From Chloroflexota bacterium (GTDB taxonomy: Bacteria; Chloroflexota; Anaerolineae; Anaerolineales; Villigracilaceae), in the NCBI GenBank assembly GCA_021787595.1, contig JAJYLQ010000013.1, forward strand, positions 56,688 to 120,687: a stretch of 64,000 bases of DNA, read 5' to 3'. A program made the translations under genes and the position numbers. The notes beneath the pieces were generated by a model. That model did no database searches. It was given only the letters and a program-made list of their open reading frames with translations, and was not told the DNA's origin. Shown here piece by piece: positions 60,313-64,000 of the stretch (its first letter is position 1; each line of letters begins with the position of its first letter).

Positions 60313-60957
60313 ATGGACATAACAATCATTGGCGCAGGAAATATGGGACGCGGCATTGGCACACGCCTCGTGTCCGGCGGCCATTCAGTCACTTTTGTGG
60401 ATGCGAATCCTGAAGTCGCGGAAAAGACCGCGGCGGATGTAAAAGCCGCGGCAAAGAATGGTGCGAAGGTGTCCGCATCGAGCCTCGGAAACGCGGCCCT
60501 CGGAGACGTGGTCGTTCTTGCCGTCTGGTATGGCACCAACATCGAAATCGTGAAGCAGTTGGGCGGCAGGCTTGCGGGCAAAGTCGTTGTGGACATTGCC
60601 AATCCGCTGAACCAGACATTCGATGGCCTTGCCACTGCGCCGGATTCTTCGTCTGCTGAAGACGTTGCAAAAACGATTGCACCCGGGGCGAAAGTGGTGA
60701 AAGCCTTCAATACGACCTTTGCGGGCACGCTTCTCGCGGGACAGGTGGCGGGTCAGCAACTCGACGTCTTTATCGCCGGCGACGACGCGGACGCGAAAAG
60801 CAAGGTCGCACGGTTGGTCAAGGATGGCGGCATGCGCCCGATTGATACCGGCCCCTTGAGCCGCTCCCGTCAAATCGAAGGGATGCAATTCCTGCACATC
60901 GTTTTGCAGGGCACACTCGGCACCAATTGGATGAGCACTATAAAAATCTTGAGCTGA
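60313..60957 (+). CDS. NADPH-dependent F420 reductase-like oxidoreductase
   Basis: 214 residues. MDITIIGAGNMGRGIGTRL is the Rossmann start; VVVDIANPLN and KVVKAFNTTFAGTL are shared with F420-dependent NADP reductases. The cofactor preference is not certain. Cotranscribed with the DoxX-like gene under TetR control (inference). Confidence 0.88.
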   Translation: MDITIIGAGNMGRGIGTRLVSGGHSVTFVDANPEVAEKTAADVKAAAKNGAKVSASSLGNAALGDVVVLAVWYGTNIEIVKQLGGRLAGKVVVDIANPLNQTFDGLATAPDSSSAEDVAKTIAPGAKVVKAFNTTFAGTLLAGQVAGQQLDVFIAGDDADAKSKVARLVKDGGMRPIDTGPLSRSRQIEGMQFLHIVLQGTLGTNWMSTIKILS

Positions 60958-60979
60958 CAAAATCATCGTTGTTCTTATC

Positions 60980-61116
60980 AACTGATGTTACGCAAACTTC
61001 TCCCTCATCCCCCGACCCTTCCCCCGAAAGGGGAAGGGAGTCCCCTCTCCCGCGGGGAGAGGGCCGGGGTGAGGGTGTATAAGATGAAAAAATTATTGGA
61101 TTGCGTAACATCAGTT
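60980..61116. repeat. TIR element (AACTGATGTTACGCAA), intact 137-bp copy
   Basis: 16-base perfect terminal inverted repeats AACTGATGTTACGCAA / TTGCGTAACATCAGTT around a CCCTCATCCCC...GGGTGAGGG core. The rest of the gap, 61117-61331, shows only hairpins (for example CCATGGCGCC / GGCGCC) and no gene. Confidence 0.85.
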
Positions 61117-61331
61117 ATACCAGGCACGGTCACAAATTGCGGTTTTCTACCGCTTGATTCGCGGGGCTGAAGCCACCTGCTCAGTACGTGAAAGTTGTCG
61201 CCATGGCGCCTTGGCGCCACTTTCATGCGCTGAGGCGGGGATTTATCCCTTGCCGAATCCCGTTGAACAAAAGCGCAATTTATGCCCGTGTTCAGTATAT
61301 CAATACACATTTCGCAAAGGAAATCAGCACA

Positions 61332-61979
61332 ATGTTAGATAAAACCGCTTCCATCAAATCAATGCCCGACATGGCATTCGATAAAATTGCCTCAGATCAA
61401 ATGATCGAACGGACTGCCAAAGCTCTTGAAGCCAACGGCATTCACACATTGATCGCACAAAATAGCGAAGAAGCCAGACGCATGTTTTTCGGACTGATCC
61501 CGGATGGCGCGGAGGTCTTTCTCGGCGCATCGGTTACGTTGGAACAGCTTGGCATCAAAGATGAAATTGACAAATCCGGGCGCTTCGATGCAATCAGGCC
61601 AAGGATGTTTGCGATGAACCGCGAAACGCAGGGGAGGGAAATCCGCAAGCTGGGCGGCGCGCCGGATTATGCCGCGGGAAGCGTCCAGGCGGTCACTGAG
61701 GACGGGCATGTGATCATGGCGTCGAAGACGGGCAGCCAGCTTGGCCCGTATGCCTCGGGCGCCGGGAAAATTGTCTGGGTGGTCGGCGCGCAGAAGATCG
61801 TCACGGATGTGAACGAGGGCCTGCGCCGCGTCGAGGAATACTGTGTCCCGCACGAAGAGGAACACATGCAGCAGCTGTACCGCACCGGCACCAGTCCAAA
61901 CAAGATTTTGGTCTTCAACCGCGAGTTCCGCCCGGACCGCGTCACACTGATCATCGTGAAAGAATCATTGGGCTTCTAG
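61332..61979 (+). CDS. LUD domain protein (DUF162, LutC-like)
   Basis: 215 residues from the ATG at 61332 (AAAGGAAAT precedes). GAEVFLGASVTLEQLGI and GSVQAVTEDGHVIMASKTGSQLG match the LUD fold of lactate-utilisation proteins LutB/LutC. No lutA/B neighbours are here, so the role is uncertain. Confidence 0.85.
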   Translation: MLDKTASIKSMPDMAFDKIASDQMIERTAKALEANGIHTLIAQNSEEARRMFFGLIPDGAEVFLGASVTLEQLGIKDEIDKSGRFDAIRPRMFAMNRETQGREIRKLGGAPDYAAGSVQAVTEDGHVIMASKTGSQLGPYASGAGKIVWVVGAQKIVTDVNEGLRRVEEYCVPHEEEHMQQLYRTGTSPNKILVFNREFRPDRVTLIIVKESLGF

Positions 61980-62048
61980 CCCGACGATCCCTGACGGGAT
62001 GTGAGATAAAACCCGTTCCCCAGAGTGCCGCGGCATCTTTTCAAATCT

Positions 62049-62081
62049 GATAACAGGACACTTAACGTCCTGTTATCTTTT
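62049..62081 (+). terminator. Terminator after the LUD gene
   Basis: GATAACAGGAC / GTCCTGTTATC followed by TTTT. Confidence 0.85.
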
Positions 62082-62085
62082 GCCC

Positions 62086-62113
62086 TTGACAAAAGGGGGG
62101 AAATGATTAGAAT
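62086..62113 (+). promoter_or_regulatory. Promoter of the marR-ABC operon
   Basis: TTGACA and TAGAAT with a 16-base spacer, right behind the terminator of the previous gene. Confidence 0.75.
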
Positions 62114-62115
62114 TC

Positions 62116-62146
62116 CTTCCGTTTTGGAAATATCCAGAAACGGAAG
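62116..62146. promoter_or_regulatory. MarR operator (autoregulation)
   Basis: CTTCCGTTT / AAACGGAAG with inner TGGA / TCCA, immediately after the -10 box and just ahead of the marR start. Confidence 0.7.
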
Positions 62147-62154
62147 TAAATTCG

Positions 62155-62649
62155 ATGTCCACGACCGAACAAACGGCAGATCAATTCCTCGAACTCCTGC
62201 AGGGCTTCCTCCGTTTGCACCCCAAACTGATCAAGCCTGAACAGGCCGTTCAATTCAAAAAGCAAATGGAACGCCTGAGGAAGAGCAGCATGGCCAACGC
62301 TGAAGACCGTCCGCTCTTCTTTCGGATCATCGTCATCCTGACGCATAGCGCGACTCCGCCAACGATGGGCGAACTGAGCAACGACCTCGGCGTCCCTCTC
62401 AGTTCTGCGACGCGGATCATTGACCTGCTGGTGGACAACGATTTCGTCGAGCGCGTCAACGATCCAGGTGATCGCCGCGTGGTGCGGATACAGATGTCCG
62501 AGAACGGAAAGCGGTTTTCGAGAATCGCAATGGAATTCATCAGGCAGCGCATCGCCAGCCTGCTTGAAAACTTTTCGTCCAACGAGCAAAAACAGTTGCT
62601 GCAATTGATGACAAAACTGCTGACATCGCTGCAGGCAGAAAACCAGTAA
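62155..62649 (+). CDS. MarR family transcriptional regulator
   Basis: 164 residues. Winged-helix region: TMGELSNDLGVPLSSATRIIDLL (about 69-91), then the wing with DPGDRRVVRIQ. Probably represses its own operon and the downstream efflux genes. Confidence 0.9.
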   Translation: MSTTEQTADQFLELLQGFLRLHPKLIKPEQAVQFKKQMERLRKSSMANAEDRPLFFRIIVILTHSATPPTMGELSNDLGVPLSSATRIIDLLVDNDFVERVNDPGDRRVVRIQMSENGKRFSRIAMEFIRQRIASLLENFSSNEQKQLLQLMTKLLTSLQAENQ

Positions 62650-62697
62650 TTATCGTTTTGAACAGTCATGACCGCGAAAAGGAGCTATTGAAAGATA

Positions 62698-63831
62698 ATG
62701 AGAAGGTTTCGAGCGCTAATTAAAAAGGAAATGACCCACATGCTGCGCGACCCGCGCACCTTGATATTTATTTTCATCATGCCCATCCTTCAATTGGTTC
62801 TGCTGGGTTATGCCAACAACACCGATATCAAAAATGTGCCGACAGCGGTGTTCGATCAAAGCAACAGCGCCGCCAGCCGTTCCTTGCTGGATGCGTTCCA
62901 GGCAACCGGCTATTTCTCGTTTAATTACATTGCCAACAGCGATGCTGACGTAAACCGCCTCATTGACGACGGAAGCGTTAAAGCTGCAATCGTGATACCG
63001 CCCACATATAACAGCGATCTCGTTTCCGGCCAGACGGCTCAAGTGTCAGTCGTAATTGATGGTTCGGATCCTACGGTTGCCAGCGCCGTGCTTACAGCCG
63101 CAACATTGGCGGGCCAGGCAAAAGGCGCCAGCATCCGCGCACAGCAATTAGCGTCACAGGGCGTGGGCGGCGATGTTTCACCAGCCTCACCCGTGGATGT
63201 GCGAACGCGCGTCCTTTTCAACCCTGATCTACTCGGCAGTTACAGCATCGTTCCCGGCTTGATTGCGATGATCTTGTTCCAAACTGCAACAAGCCTCACC
63301 GCGCTTGCGATTGTCCGGGAACGGGAACGCGGCACCATCGAGCAGTTGATCGTGACCCCGATTCGAAACTGGGAATTGATTCTGGCCAAGATCATTCCTT
63401 ATATCCTGGTTTCCTTTGCAGATACCCTTTTAATTCTGGTTGTTGGGACGCTCATGTTCGGCGTTCCCATTCGCGGCAGCCTGATCCTGCTCTTTGCGCT
63501 GACGGGGTTGTATTTGCTGCCCACTCTTGGCTATGGCCTGGTCATTTCAACAGTGGCTCAAACCCAACAACAGGCCCAGTTGATGGTCATGCCTCTCCTG
63601 CTGCCAGCCATGATGCTTTCGGGCTATATTTTCCCAATCTCCACGTTGCCCGTTGTTTTGCAATATGTAAGCGACCTGCTCCCCACAACTTATTTTATCT
63701 ATATCATGCGCGCCGTTGTCGTTAAAGGTGTTGGCCTGGACCTGATCATGCCCCAGACCATAGCCCTGAGCATTTTTGCAATTGCCTTGCTCGCGCTTGC
63801 AATCTGGCGCTTCCGCAAGACGCTCGATTGA
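62698..63831 (+). CDS. ABC-2 type exporter permease
   Basis: 377 residues. N-terminal helix (about 19-40), a large extracytoplasmic domain (about 40-175) and about five C-terminal helices with RERERGTIEQLIVTPI (about 210), as in YhhJ/YbhS-type permeases. The ATPase is not in the window; probably downstream. Confidence 0.93.
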   Translation: MRRFRALIKKEMTHMLRDPRTLIFIFIMPILQLVLLGYANNTDIKNVPTAVFDQSNSAASRSLLDAFQATGYFSFNYIANSDADVNRLIDDGSVKAAIVIPPTYNSDLVSGQTAQVSVVIDGSDPTVASAVLTAATLAGQAKGASIRAQQLASQGVGGDVSPASPVDVRTRVLFNPDLLGSYSIVPGLIAMILFQTATSLTALAIVRERERGTIEQLIVTPIRNWELILAKIIPYILVSFADTLLILVVGTLMFGVPIRGSLILLFALTGLYLLPTLGYGLVISTVAQTQQQAQLMVMPLLLPAMMLSGYIFPISTLPVVLQYVSDLLPTTYFIYIMRAVVVKGVGLDLIMPQTIALSIFAIALLALAIWRFRKTLD

Positions 63832-63889
63832 TGACTTTTGTATAGCGAATAAAAATTACGCAACTCTTACAGAGAGAAAGGACAATTTG

Positions 63890-64000
63890 ATGAGAGGCTT
63901 AGGAAAGCGGAGAACAATAACCATCGTAGGGGTGTTGGTGGTGCTGATAGGGGTGTCGCTGGGGGTGTTGTTCCGGCAATCGAGTCTGAACAACGACAGT
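63890..64000 (+). CDS. N-terminus of a membrane-anchored protein, probably an efflux adaptor (truncated)
   Basis: 37 codons to the window edge: a basic start (MRGLGKRRTITI) and one hydrophobic segment (VGVLVVLIGVSLGVLF). AGAAAGGAC precedes the ATG. Position after MarR and an ABC-2 permease suggests a HlyD-type adaptor; too short to prove. Confidence 0.55.
   Translation, partial: MRGLGKRRTITIVGVLVVLIGVSLGVLFRQSSLNNDS

Noticed and set aside
1..64000. tRNA or rRNA genes, integrase or prophage modules
   Set aside because: None recognised on either strand.

Overview
The window looks like one chromosomal stretch of a Chloroflexota bacterium, most likely class Anaerolineae (inference). Reasons: threonine/proline linkers in exported proteins, a giant DUF11-type surface protein ending in a sortase domain, a SpoVS-family gene, an FMN-riboswitch-controlled RibXY-type transporter, and many short dispersed inverted-repeat elements. 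Coding density is high. I see no rRNA, tRNA, prophage, transposase gene or CRISPR array.

Layout: 1-4.4 kb holds the 3' part of a penicillin-binding protein, rsgA, a DNA polymerase III delta' gene and a DUF2277 gene. 4.7-14.2 kb is one 9.4-kb gene for a roughly 3150-residue surface protein with a signal peptide, many DUF11 repeats, two SdrD-B-like domains, an LPHTG motif and a C-terminal sortase domain. 14.2-17.3 kb is an ABC importer behind an FMN riboswitch, read as a flavin importer. 17.4-22.0 kb has a ferredoxin, a membrane protein, and a DinB-like gene plus valS behind a T-box leader. 22.0-25.4 kb is a B12 importer (btuF-btuC-btuD) behind a cobalamin riboswitch. 25.4-29.5 kb is a GT87-like membrane protein and two YbjT-like genes. 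29.8-37.2 kb has comEC, an orphan Flp pilin, a cyanophycinase-like peptidase, msrP-msrQ, a DsbA-like protein and a deoxynucleoside kinase. 37.3-54.1 kb holds a lamin-tail surface protein, spoVS, an M3 peptidase, a VOC protein, an AbiEii-like pair, gdhA, gatB, a crotonase, pyrD, DinB and split-barrel proteins, rlmB, cysS and a PIN/TRAM protein. 54.4-64 kb holds moaA, a HAD hydrolase, an ACT-malic enzyme, an aminotransferase, a TetR-DoxX-F420-type oxidoreductase module, a LUD protein, and MarR with the start of an ABC-2 efflux operon.

The most unusual material is non-coding. There is a MITE-like 82-bp element with 14-bp terminal inverted repeats and 6-bp target duplications (two copies). Several palindromic repeat families occur both between genes and in frame inside valS, gatB, a YbjT-like gene and probably two more genes. 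An 8-nt-periodic hairpin module, built from TAGTC and GACTA cores with unpaired trinucleotides, sits in three separate leaders: the valS T-box, the btuF cobalamin riboswitch and the cysS leader. All function calls come from reading the sequence; no database search was run.
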